Below are positions 49,102 through 60,860 of a stretch of 64,000 nucleotides of DNA, piece by piece. A program made the translations under genes and the position numbers. The notes below the pieces were generated by a model. It had not been told where the DNA came from. It worked only from the letters and a program-made list of their open reading frames with translations, and ran no database searches. The stretch is taken from assembly GCA_034687125.1 (NCBI GenBank), contig JAQGBZ010000167.1:1-64000 (forward strand). Direction: 5' to 3'. The stretch's first letter is position 1; each line of letters opens with the position of its first letter. The DNA is from Neelides folsomi. Lineage: Eukaryota; Arthropoda; Collembola; Neelipleona; Neelidae.

Positions 49102-52100
49102 AAAAACCATTACGACTCGATTTCTTTCATTCAACTTCCAATGATTACTGACAAATAATATTAAGACTATTAAATATAATTAAAAATAATTGCAAAAGTA
49201 TTACAAATTAATTCAATGCAAAATTATGTCAAGATCTGTTATTGATGTAAAATACAAATTACATTAAATATTGAATGTTAAAACTAATCCAAAGCTTTAA
49301 TTAACGATATTAAAAAATACTGCATATTCAATTTTTCATTTTTTTATATTCATATATTCAATAAATATTATCAATTTGCTAAAGTAAGTATTTTTACAAG
49401 TATGCAATTGTTCAATTAGAGATGCATTTAAATGATGAATGGAATCATAATGTTTGAATATTTATGAATGATGAGAATGTTTTTTTCTTAAATAAAACAC
49501 ATTTTGTATGTAAAGACAAAAAGCTTTATTCGACAATGGAGATGTATTACGTTATGTATTAATCTTAGTCATCTTAAATTAATTAGTTAATTTACTCTCT
49601 TATTTTAATTATTCAATTATGACTGTCATCAACTTTTTCCCTTATTTTCACCCTTCCAAAACAGATAGCAAAGAATGGGTCCTTTAATTGAATGAAAATT
49701 GATGGGAGACAGATCTATCCACGTTCACAATTTTCACTTTTACAAAAAGATTTTGCTCAAAAATGAAGAAAAAAATTCATCCAAGACAGATGTGATGAAA
49801 AATGTACTCAAAAGAGATTTTTTTAAATATTAAAATTAACTCTACTGGCAAATCATAAATATAGTAGATGTAACAAGGAAGTAAACGTGTAGTCTTATTG
49901 TTAACCATACATATTTTAAATGTGTATTTAACTCTTACATCCTATTCATATGTGTTTTTACATCATCAATATAAATACATAGTGTGTGGGTTATAAAGAC
50001 TCCCTATTAATCTTCACAGAGCAAAAGTAAAAATAATATTTAAAGCGATAGGAAAGAAAGTACATAGTTTTCGTAATAATAATTAAATAATAATAATTAT
50101 AATTATCATTTAGTTTAGAATAATAAAGAGAATAGTAAAAGAATGATATTTTCATACAATAATACACCCAAGTATATCATATATATATATATATATTAGA
50201 ATATATATTAAATATACTCACGCCTCGACGAATAAATTAATGCAAACAATTTGTCACATTAGAAGAGAAACAATAAACATCAAGCTGTATATATATTTAA
50301 TTATTTAAAATAAAGAGTAGTGAGTGTTAATTGTATTAACTAGTAAATAACAAAGACATGGAATTTACGTGAATTATTAATAAAATCATAAATTAAATTA
50401 ATTAAATGTAATAAACTTCACACGCTCGTAGTTTATTTCAATAAACGTGAACCAAAAGCGCTCGACACTCTTTCAGCCTATTTGAATATTTTAGTCTGTA
50501 ATGACTGATTATTGTAACATTATAATAATTAAATATTATAATTAATTATAGTTATATTCAATAATTTAATAATACACATCTCGCAGTAGCAAATTTGTCT
50601 CTCTTCAGAGTATGAATTGAAGCTATAATTATGAATATTTTGAAGCGTTGATTACTTAAAATATAAAATTAACACAAGAAATATTACACCGTGAAACACG
50701 AACACTTTTTGACACAAAGGAAGCTTAAATCCATAAATGTTTATATTTAATTACAATTAATTATAAATCTTCTAATAATTATAAATCATCAAATGCAATC
50801 TGACGAAGAAAAAAATCACTCATTTCGCAGCATTTAGTATAATAGTCATTGTTGAACTGAGGAATTTATACATACAATTTATAATTTAATATTTAATACA
50901 TTACAGGTTAATTAAATTTAATTATTACGAATGCGTATGTTTGTTCTATTGAATCATCTTTAAATTCGCGTGATTAAATTAAGGTTCGAGCTTTGATGGA
51001 AAAAGTGAAATATAGAAAGAATTTAAATAATGCCATCAGAGAACTTCAATTTCTCATTCGATTTTGATGCTAAATACGATTTTTAATTAATTAATCGCGA
51101 GAGAACTTAACATGTTAGGCGTTGATTCATTTTTTGCAAAAATTTGGCAGCTTATTTTTTCCTGTTCTCTTATCGTAATAAACACAACTCGAATAAATTT
51201 TACAATATTTTCAACGATTCGTCCAGTGTTCTGTTCTTTTACGCAGCTTCACAATTTCAAATTGATTTTTTTATATCAAGAGTCGTACACAGATATTGTA
51301 ATTTATATAGAGAATAATTATATGAGTTAAATATTGGATGAATATTTATTGAGTTTTAAAGAGCTCTCGCTCTCAAAACCACCTCATCCATTCTGCCCAA
51401 TTTCTGCTCAATCACGAAGCACTCGAATCATAATTTAATAACCTCTGCCTTAACGACAATAATAATAGAGTTAACTGGGAGAGGGGAAGAGATTCGCTTT
51501 TCGCCGAAACAATATATTTTTTATCCTGAGCCCTTTCACTTCATGTAAAAAAGTTATTTTCTCGTCTCGACGAAAAGACCGAACACATCGCCCTCAATTT
51601 TTTAAATGTTTTGCAGACGTTTGAAGGGTGCAATTTCCTTTTTTTAAACTTTGACAGTTTCAAAAATTACAAACAGCTTTTTTATTTTATTTAATTATTA
51701 TTTAAGTTTTATTTAAATACATATTAATTAGATATTTATATAAATGAGTAATGCTGGCAAAAAGGGATATGCTACATACAATAAACTTATACTCACAAAT
51801 TTCGCCCCTACCTGTACACAATCACCTTAAACCTTAAATACATTTTTTATAATTAATTAATTAATTAAATTAAATTAATTAATATAACAATGTATTTCAG
51901 AGATATAATGGGCACTCAGTACCAATAACTTACTCAAACTTTTACTTCCATTAAATTACACTTATTTTAATATAAATAAGCTAATTAGTATTTAACGAGC
52001 CTATGAATGCACCTAGTATACATTGATAGTGTGATCTACTCATACGGACAATTCCTATATCTTAATTTTTCCTTAATTAAAATGGTTATCCCCCATACCT

Positions 52101-52336
52101 TACACAATTACCATTTAAATAACCACACCAATCATTACGACTTACATTTAAATCCTTAAACAGAGATATTCCTCTTTTCCAATTCCCCCCACAATTATTT
52201 TCCTTAATAGAGGTTTAGTTCGGTAAAAAGCTTGTTTTAAACACTTGGTTCACTCTCGCACATTCTCATCCCTTTTAAACTCCATTCCTAAAACATCTAA
52301 AGAACACTGACATACGCAATTAATTAATTAAACATT

Positions 52337-52390
<54 letters not shown>

Positions 52391-53770
52391 CCTTCAATCT
52401 ACACAAACCCTATCTCATTGTTCACATGAATTAACTGTTATTTTTATATTATGTACAAGTATTTAGTAGATTTCAAATGATTCGCAAGTGTTTCCTTCTC
52501 CCAAATATGTTCTGGCTCTTTGTGCTTTTTTCCCCATTTAATAACCACACCATACCAGCCAGGAATATTAGTTAAAAATTAGTAATTGAAAGCAAATTCA
52601 TACCAATTAATCCTCTCCCGTGTTTGAGTCTTGAAAATTTTGAAAATTCCTTAATAATTTGATTTTGGATGAAAAGGACGGTCCAGGGAAAGAGGACCAT
52701 TTTGTTTTTTTTAAATTTATGATCATTAATTTAAAGATCTCAATTTTCACCAAAGTCCTAATAAATGTTGAGAGAGAAAAAAGAATTGTTGGGAGTTCAG
52801 TTAAATATGCTTCCGTCTCAATTGTGATGATCAAGAAGCATTTTTTTTAGAAGAAATCCACACAGATGAGTAAGATGAGACCTTGTACTGAACACGTCTC
52901 ATTTCCCAAACACATTCATACACAAATTCATCCATCCAACCCACACCTTGTTCTCTTATTTAATCTTATTAAAAAGTGACAAAGAAGGCAAAGAACTCAA
53001 AATTGGTTACCTCGAACGTTGGTCGTATTTACTTGTATTTAATGAACCTTAAGACCTACACCTTTACATCAATGTGACTTAACACATCATCGATGTGACA
53101 TCAAGAGTCGAAACAAAATGTCCCTAAAATTCCTTCATTTAATTTCATCTATTTAATTTACACACATTCGCGTTCTCACAAATGTTTCACAAATGTCCCT
53201 CAAAATTTTTCCATCCATCTTTTCTTGTTAATTCGTAACCAGACTTAATTGACGAAATGCTTCTTTAAGAGGTATAAAGCTCTACTAAAAATTAAATTCC
53301 TATTTAAATATAAGAATTAACAAAGTCCTCAAAGTTGGCTGAACGGGTGCCTACAGAAGACGCTGGCTTCTATTTTAATTAATTATGATCCTTAAAATTC
53401 TTATCTCATTTTATCTCACTCTCAACAGCGGCTAAATATTATATTTAATTAATTAATAGTTGTAGTAATACTTTGAATTAAACAATACGGCTTAATGAAA
53501 TAGACAGTAAACAAGAGGACCTTAAGTGTCTAGATTGTATGTGTATTCATTATCTTTAATGTAACGTAGTTTATATAGACCAATGGTATATAGTTTAATA
53601 TTTATATATTATATATAATAGGTGATAAATAACGAATTGATAGATAATAACAATTAATAATAATGAGCTCATGCATTGCAAACTGGAATCCTTAAAATTC
53701 CTCCTTCCTCCATTTACAAATACGACCGTACAAATAAAGGAATTTTTTTCAAATCTTGGTTTACAAGAGT
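49102..53770. other. Convergent intergenic region between CTH and Gbeta
   Basis: This 4.7 kb holds the 3' UTRs of both genes and no supported coding sequence. It includes an (AT)n stretch at about 50178-50198 and a longer one at 52340-52388. AT-rich DNA fills the rest, with no transposon ends or RNA genes recognised. Small open frames at 51.1 and 52.6-52.85 kb are treated as chance. Confidence 0.55.
52340..52388. repeat. (TA)n microsatellite
   Basis: About 24 uninterrupted TA dinucleotides lie between the 3' ends of CTH and Gbeta. The repeat is likely length-polymorphic and prone to assembly error. Confidence 0.9.
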
Positions 53771-55676
53771 TTAGTTCCAAATCTTCAAGAAACTATCCCA
53801 AGATCCTGTGGCCACGGCCATTCCATCTTCTGTTACTCCCAAACAACTCACACGGTTGTCGTGGCCGGCCAAAACACCTGTAACAAAAAAATTCAACATT
53901 AACCACAATCATCATAAATTACAAAATTCGCCTCTAAATTAACTTAAAACAAAATTAACAGAAATCATCTTTAACTTAAATTAACAAAAATCAACTTTAA
54001 CTTAAATAAAAAAATTTATCAACCTTGCAACTATGTAAAAGTATAAATAAAGTATAAAATTAAAAATAATAAAGTTAAATACTAGTTAAAGTTAAATAGG
54101 TAAATATAGTTAAATAGTTAAATGTAGTTAAATAGTTCGTACCAGCTCGTTCCGTCTTCATCGAATCCCAGACGTTGCAGTTGAAATCATCATAACCTGC
54201 GAGGAGAAGACGGCCGGACTTTGAAAAGGCCACGGAGGTTATGCCGCAGATGATGTTGTCGTGCGAGTACATGGCCAATTCTTGGTCCGCTCGAATGTCG
54301 AACAGACGGCAAGTCGCATCATCAGACCCCGTCGCGAACGCCAGTCCATTAGGAAAAAACTGGGAGAATAAAAAAACCCACATGCATATTTAACATTCAC
54401 TCATCATCAGGATACGCAACTCCAATTCCTCCAACCCATCAAAACCATCAAAGTCATCAAATATTCACAAACCAACTTTTCCACTCCCGCTATCATGCAA
54501 ATGAAGGAGGTGTGAAGTGTGAAAGAATAAATAATTAGACAACTTACGCCTATAGCATTGATGTCTGACTCGTGTCCTGAAAAGGTTTGATGACAAAGAC
54601 CATCTCTTACGTCCCACAACTGTAAAATAAAATTAAATATATTAACAATCAACTCTCACAATCAAAAACTATACAAATTCGGGGTAAATTTAATATTTTT
54701 TTGAAATTCAGTTTTTGAAAATTTGGTTTTTTGGAAATTCAGCATTGGAAATTTCGGTTTTTTTGGAACTTAGGGGTTTTAAAAATTTTGAATGTAGAAG
54801 TGTTATTAATTACCTTTGCAGAAGCATCACATGCTCCAGAAACGAAAGTCCTAAAGTCGGGGCTGAGAGACAGTGACATGACGTCGCCGGTGTGGCCGGT
54901 GAAGGAAGTGCATTGCTGACCCGTCTCAATATCCCACAGGGCACAGGTCATGTCGCCGGAACTCGTAACTATTTGGTTATCATCTAGGAAGCGGCAGCAA
55001 CTGAGATAGCCGGTGTGGCCAGGGAGCTCTCGACTGACCCTCACGTTCCCCTCTCTCGTCTTCAAACTGAAAGTGCCAGCAACGACTCTATTAGTGGACT
55101 CTCCCTGCCCATTCCTCCTCGGTCCGGAGGAATGAAAATTCCCTCTGTTTCGGTCGATCTGTACCTGTATATCGAGCAGATATTGTCAAGGCCTCCGCAT
55201 GCCACGTAGCTGCCTGACGGAGCATAGGCACAGGTCATGACCCAACTGGAACGAAGGGGGATGGCATGCACTTTGTTCGTCGTGTACGAGTCCCACACGA
55301 TCAGCTTCCCGTCCTGGGACGCCGACACGAGGTTCCGGGAATCAGACCCCCAGTGCATGGCGTAGATCTTGGCCAAATGACCACGGAGAGTTCGACGCGT
55401 CCGCATTTGGATTCGCCCGATCTGCTCCATGTTGGACGTCGCCTGGACGAGCGACGTGTCACATGCTGCTTTCCGAGCATCCTAATAATTAATTTTAATT
55501 TTAATTAATTAATAATATCCAAATGCCAAACAAATTTAAACCATCTTAACCATCATTAAATAAAGTATACAAGTTAAACAGTTATATTATAAAATAAAGT
55601 TAAATTAAAGTTTACTTACTCGGATAGAATTTTTAAGAGTTTCGGCCTCCTGCCTGAGACTATCTAGCTCATTCAT
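53771..55676 (-). CDS. GNB1: Heterotrimeric G-protein beta subunit (Gbeta1 type)
   Basis: Six coding exons: 55620-55676, 55165-55481, 54814-55066, 54548-54619, 54143-54359 and 53771-53877. They give exactly 340 residues, the length of Gbeta1-4 (fly Gbeta13F). The N-terminal helix starts [19 protein letters not shown], and [21 protein letters not shown] leads into the propeller. Seven WD repeats follow, with clear ends [34 protein letters not shown] and KIWN at the C terminus, and [11 protein letters not shown] and [12 protein letters not shown] as in all animal Gbeta1-like proteins. It pairs with Ggamma at the plasma membrane and regulates effectors after receptor activation. An SLKTREGN junction confirms the 98-bp intron 55067-55164. 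Gbeta5 is excluded by length and N terminus. It is convergent with CTH. Confidence 0.97.
54065..54140. repeat. AGTTAAAT-type tandem repeat in last Gbeta intron
   Basis: Degenerate units of AGTTAAAT(A) with period 8-12 recur about seven times, ending directly at the splice donor of the exon at 54143. It is noncoding. Confidence 0.5.
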
Positions 55677-55714
55677 AATTGCAGGACTCCAATAACGGGG
55701 ATGAGATCACAGAT
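55677..55714 (-). other. 5' UTR part of a Gbeta exon, after an acceptor
   Basis: Reading toward the ATG at 55676, TTTTACAG at 55715-55722 (complement) is a good acceptor, leaving 38 bp of leader before the start codon. The transcript therefore has at least one noncoding exon further up, somewhere in 55.7-64 kb or beyond. Confidence 0.5.
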
Positions 55715-56421
55715 CTGTAAAACCCAATAAATATTTAATTAAAGTCCATTATTCAATATTTCATTCAATTACTATCCTCATAATACTTAATAACACTCAT
55801 TGTAATCAATAATTGAATAAAGACGAAGACTAATGGAAAGGAAACGGCTCATTAATGAACTATTGAAAACGAAGCTCTCAAACCTAATTTGCCCAATTTC
55901 GTGGAAATGCGGAAGCGAAAATAAATTAACTAAACAATTGGAAATTCGAAGAAGGAAAGATTTTAAATGCCAAAATAAGCAAAGTTTCAAAAGACACGAA
56001 ACAAAACAAGACACATTTTTGAAACTCTCAAGTTCTTTAAATTCTTTAAATTCCTCATTGGAATATTAGAAATTTGGAATATTGGAATTTTTAATCATTT
56101 GGTTTAATTGAATCTCAATGAACTGAACAAGGAAAGTTAATGTAATAAATAATACAAGTTGGATCAAATCACATTAAAATGGTTCAACTAATAATCATTC
56201 ATTTACTTCGCCTTCGTCTGTTAATAAACTCCCAAAAGCTTGTTTTTCTTGCTTGTTTGGGTTTGAGGAATTATAAACACAAGGAACTCGATATTGTATG
56301 TCGAAGAAGTTAAGAAGTTCTTCTCAAAATATATAAATAGGAATGACGACCAAACCCTTCACCGGCACCTGTTCACGCCAAATTCCCTCGTTGAACAAGA
56401 TGCAAAAGGGGGTTTAATACT

Positions 56422-56469
56422 AATCTCCAAATCGATTCAAATCAAATCTCCAAATCGATTCAAATCTCC
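56422..56469. repeat. Tandem repeat, 23-bp unit, two copies
   Basis: AATCTCCAAATCGATTCAAA with three further bases is repeated once immediately, and a partial third copy follows. It is noncoding. Confidence 0.7.
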
Positions 56470-57829
56470 CAATCATTTACCTCCTAAACTCGTACTTAAA
56501 CTCATAATTCCTTCTAATTACAATTAAACCTATTAAACCATTCCCAACCGTTTATCCTCAATAAACAAAACATTAAATTAACTTAACAAAACTTAACATT
56601 AAGAGATAACCACCTTGAATAATAATATTAAGAATAATTAGAATAGAATAATTTACAAACCCTCATAACAAACTGTTTAAGACAGGAAAGAGAAAAGAAG
56701 CCCGATGAATTGATCAATTTGAACCCGAAGACTTTACAAAATCTCCATCAATAAATAAATAAATCTCAATAGTATCACAATCACTTTCACATCAAAAAAC
56801 CATTAAATTAAATAACCATTATAACTACACAACTACACTAAATGTAATTAAATATTGTTAAACGTAGTAGTTAAATATTATTACACTAAATGTAATATGA
56901 TTCTACACTTGTATAACTTGGTCAAATCCGGAATGTCAACAACCCGATGTCAAAATGGTGTGGTCAAGGACGGTGCAATAAAGGGTCAAATCATCCTCAA
57001 GTCCAGCTCCACTTCCCTTCCCTCAACGTGGCCCTTACATTGTCCCTTTATTTTCCCCTAATTGGAGTAAGGCAAAGGTAAAAAATGAGAAGGAGGAGGA
57101 AATGAGAAAGTGAGAGAAAATGAGTCGAGAGCTCTTTCTCTCCCCAATTCCTTTTCTCACTGTGTGTGATTGCGTGTATGTAGCCGTGTGTACCTTCTCC
57201 TTTAAGGTCAAGGGTCAGAGAATGACGTCAAACGGATTTTTGCCATGGGAGATCTTCTGCGTCGGCTCAACTTCTCCTTCGGCATCCATTGCTTTTGAGC
57301 CAACCCGTGTTTCCGCGAGCTGCCTCAACTGACACCGAGAAATCACATCAGATCCAACCAACACTGACAAAACTCCTTCTTTTCATATGTTTGTATGTAC
57401 ATATGTTCATATTTTCAATCTCAATATGTACAATCCCAACAATCTTCAATCAACTACTCAAAATCTAAACCATCCTAAATATATCTAAATCATTCATATC
57501 ATATTCAATCTACCATATTCCATACATATTCCATACCATATTTAAATTCATATTAAAATCTTCATTTCTCTCCCATCTTATAAAAACTCAAATTCTCCCA
57601 ATGCCCCAAATTCTTCCAATTTCCAAACTCCCAATAAAAAAGACTAGAATTTAAAAATGAACTAATATTGATAATATATTGCTGTATTGATAAATGTAAA
57701 TCTGTATTGCTATGTATTGCTGTGCTGTATTGATATCATATTTATAATGGTTCATAATATGGTCAACATCCGTAGTAGATTAAGGGAAAGTGAAGGATTG
57801 AATAAGGAGTAATAATGGAGAAAAGGACG

Positions 57830-58240
57830 TGTCCACACACGCAGGGTCTGGGAAGCCGGGAGAGAGGTGGGAGAGGCAAATCGGATCTGCTCATGCCCGT
57901 GCGCCCAAACAAGACTCCGAAGGAAAAAGGGAACCGAGAGAATCCCCCTAACCTAACCTCTCCCTGAAAACTCGGGGAATAGGGGAAAACTCGGGGAGTA
58001 TAATATACCTTCCTATTGAGATATATTTTCCATGGCCGCATCGCACACCAGGAAAATGAAACCAAAGTAAAACCGAAGACTAGCGACCAGCCGTGTATTG
58101 ATCTCAGACTGACTGACGTCTTTCTCCCGGTTCCTTCCTTGCTCCTTCCCCCGGGTGCGTGGAAGGCCCTGACTTCCAACTTCAGACTTTTCATAAAACG
58201 AATCCTCTTCACGCGGAGGACCAAAACTATGAAAACTACG
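57830..58240. other. G+C-richer block upstream of Gbeta
   Basis: This stretch contrasts with the AT-rich surroundings and contains CG dinucleotides and a CCTAACCTAACC run at 57947-57959. It may be a promoter or a first-exon region for Gbeta. Long open frames on both strands reflect composition and carry no recognisable domain. Confidence 0.35.
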
Positions 58241-60181
58241 ATGCTCCAAATGATCCTTACTCCTTATAAGCACAGCAAAACCATCACAACCAACACTCTT
58301 CAATTTACTCAATTTACACTACCTAAGACTACCTTGAATAGGAATTTTAAACAAATGACCTCAACTACTTTCATTATCATGCTCAACACATCCAACCAAT
58401 AAACCCAATAATTACTCTATCAATATTCACTTAATTCACTTTCATTTCTCTTATACAAATCCTCCAATAAATACAAAATTTTCCTACCTGTATAATGGGA
58501 ATAGCAATATGGCTCACTACATTATTTTGAACTTTGACTCACAAAGCCCACAATGTTTAAATATGAGGAAATGGAATCCTATGAAATTCAATATTCCCAC
58601 GTAATCAATGAAGATTTGCAAAACAATTTAGAAATGACAAAATCCCAATAAATCTTGGCCCTATTATTTACCACAACCATCTCCCAACCTCCAAAACTAT
58701 TCTCTTCAATTCTCTTTTATTTGACCTGTTAAACTCTCTTTAGAAATATCAAATATCAAACTACATTAACTATATAAATATTTACTACATAGTCATAGTC
58801 CTTTCTCCATACCGATCCGCTCTTTATTATTTTATCTGCATCGCGCATCGTGTTAAAGATGTTCAAATCCCAAAAAATTATATTCAACTCAATGTAATAC
58901 AAGTTATATTAAGTATCAAAACCAATATACCAGAGTCTTTAACTGTCTTTAACTTTAACTGTAGGATATTTATCTTGTCTTGTCTTTATTCAAAACTTCA
59001 TTTTATTTATACCAAGGGAAGTTATTTATCGAGATCAAGAAAGTGGTTGAGAAAAATAAATATTAATGTGCAATTAAAACTATCTGTACATTTAGCCACA
59101 AACTAACAGAAAAATATTCCAGAAGCAAATTATTTTTTTACTCAATATGGAACTCAATATTGACCACAGTTAAATTAACTTATAATCAACTAATAGGGAT
59201 AATGATAATTCCAATGGAAATGGGAAACCCTAACGTCATAAGAAGTCCCAAATGTCCACACATGTTATTTAAATAGTTAGAAGCCGAATATGCATTAAAT
59301 GCTTCCATTCTTAATTCTTGTGGAAAGGGGAAGCCGGGGAAATTTATATATTAATAATGCTGACTAATTACATCGATTACACCCCGACTCGCTACCACAA
59401 CCAGTTCCACCAACATCCAACATTGTTCCATTAAATATTCGAGGAAATGGAAATGATAGAATATTCACAACCAAACCATACACACACAGAAAAAGGGTTG
59501 AATGCATGAGAAAAACAAATAAAATGAAAGCTACCATTTGTCATAACAGATGAATTGTCGAGAGAAGGAGCACTGGCTTTGATGGTTATTGAGATTAAGT
59601 TCAATAGCTCTAACAAAAGTATTAAATTTATCTCGTTTGCTATTTCCGATCCCACGAAAACATTTTTTTATCCAAAACACCCAAAACTCTCCAAAAACTC
59701 ACAAATGAAAATGAGTAAATAGAAAATATATCAAATGCCAATCCAAGATTAACTCAAATAGCAAACGAACCAACAACTATAATAAAACAATAGAAGAATT
59801 TAATTTGAAAATAATAAATATTATGCAATGTGCAATCAGTGGATTAAAATAGAAAAAAGGAGAAAAATCTGAAAAATCCAAAACTTGCCAAAATATTTGA
59901 CAACTTTGAACAAAGAGATTTGAATTTATAATTTAACCAATACATACCAATAGTTAATATTTATTGTTAAAACCAGTTCAAAGTGAACGAATTGTGAAAT
60001 CATTTTGAATAAATTAAATATTAATGTAAAAATTGCTCTTCAAATTCAATTCCAGCATAAATATAAGTGAATTCAAAAAAGGCCTACACAATATCCAAAA
60101 ATAAAACATTTCCCTGCATACTCACAATAGAATATTCAAATCATAGTCATAAATTCATAATGCATAGTAAACTTCTCTAAT

Positions 60182-60852
60182 CAGGGCCGGCCTTATAACT
60201 TGATAAAAATTTTGAGGCCCCAAATTTTATATGTATTTAAGTTATATAAGGTTTTCTTGATAAAGTTTTATGTATTAGTTTATATCAAATTTATCTTTTA
60301 TTTCGCATAATGAATAGCCAAATATCCCAGATTTTTTTAAAATTCAAACAAAAATCTGCTACCGGAACGATCTTTAGGTCCCGAGAAAATTTTTTGGATT
60401 AAAAATTTCTAGCGGGGCCTTCAGATCATGAGAATTTTTTTTAAAACACCGATAAAAATCCCCGATAAGTTTTTTGAAAATCTCTTTTGAAAAAATTAAA
60501 TTTTTTACTAGATTTTTATTAGATTAGAATTTTTTATAGATTGAGATTAAAAATGAAAAATCTGTATTAAAGCCTTTGTGTCCCGCAAATTTTCAGGGCA
60601 ATTTTGACAAAAATCTCTATCGGGGGTCTGAATATTAGCCACTAGAAATATTTTATATACCTATACTTTAAATATTATATACGGCTTTGACGTATGTATT
60701 TTTAATACAATTCCTATAAAAATCAGATTTTAAATAGTATTTGACAAGATTTTAAGTCATTTTATCTAGTGTAGAGGACAATTTTTTGAGGCCCCCTAAA
60801 TCTTGAGGCCATAGGGGGCCGCCTAGTCCGCCTATACTTAAAGGCGGCCCTG
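60182..60852. mobile_element. Nonautonomous hAT-type DNA transposon, 671 bp, with 8-bp TSD
   Basis: The element begins CAGGGCCGGCCTTA and ends with the complement of CAGGGCCGCCTTTA, a 14-bp terminal inverted repeat with two mismatches. The flanks carry a perfect 8-bp duplication TCTCTAAT at 60174-60181 and 60853-60860, the hallmark length for hAT insertions. Subterminal GAGGCCCC motifs occur near both ends. The inside is AT-rich and full of stops on both strands, with no transposase, so it is an internally deleted or nonautonomous copy. The intact TSD suggests a fairly recent insertion. Confidence 0.9.
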
Positions 60853-60860
60853 TCTCTAAT

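Larger units (their letters stand above)
55723..60181. other. Noncoding stretch upstream of Gbeta, likely leader introns
   Basis: No coding exon could be supported. Composition is AT-rich except for blocks near 57070-57340 and 57830-58240 that are richer in G and C and contain open frames on both strands; these frames lack ATG starts or known motifs. A 23-bp repeat is at 56422-56469. Minus-strand donor candidates occur at about 58493 (ACAG before GTAGGA) and 59535 (AATG before GTAGCT). Any could be noncoding Gbeta exons. Confidence 0.4.

Noticed and set aside
57763-58312. Open frames of about 100-150 codons on both strands
   Set aside because: They overlap on opposite strands in a G+C-richer block, lack ATG starts of good context and show no domain; composition explains them.
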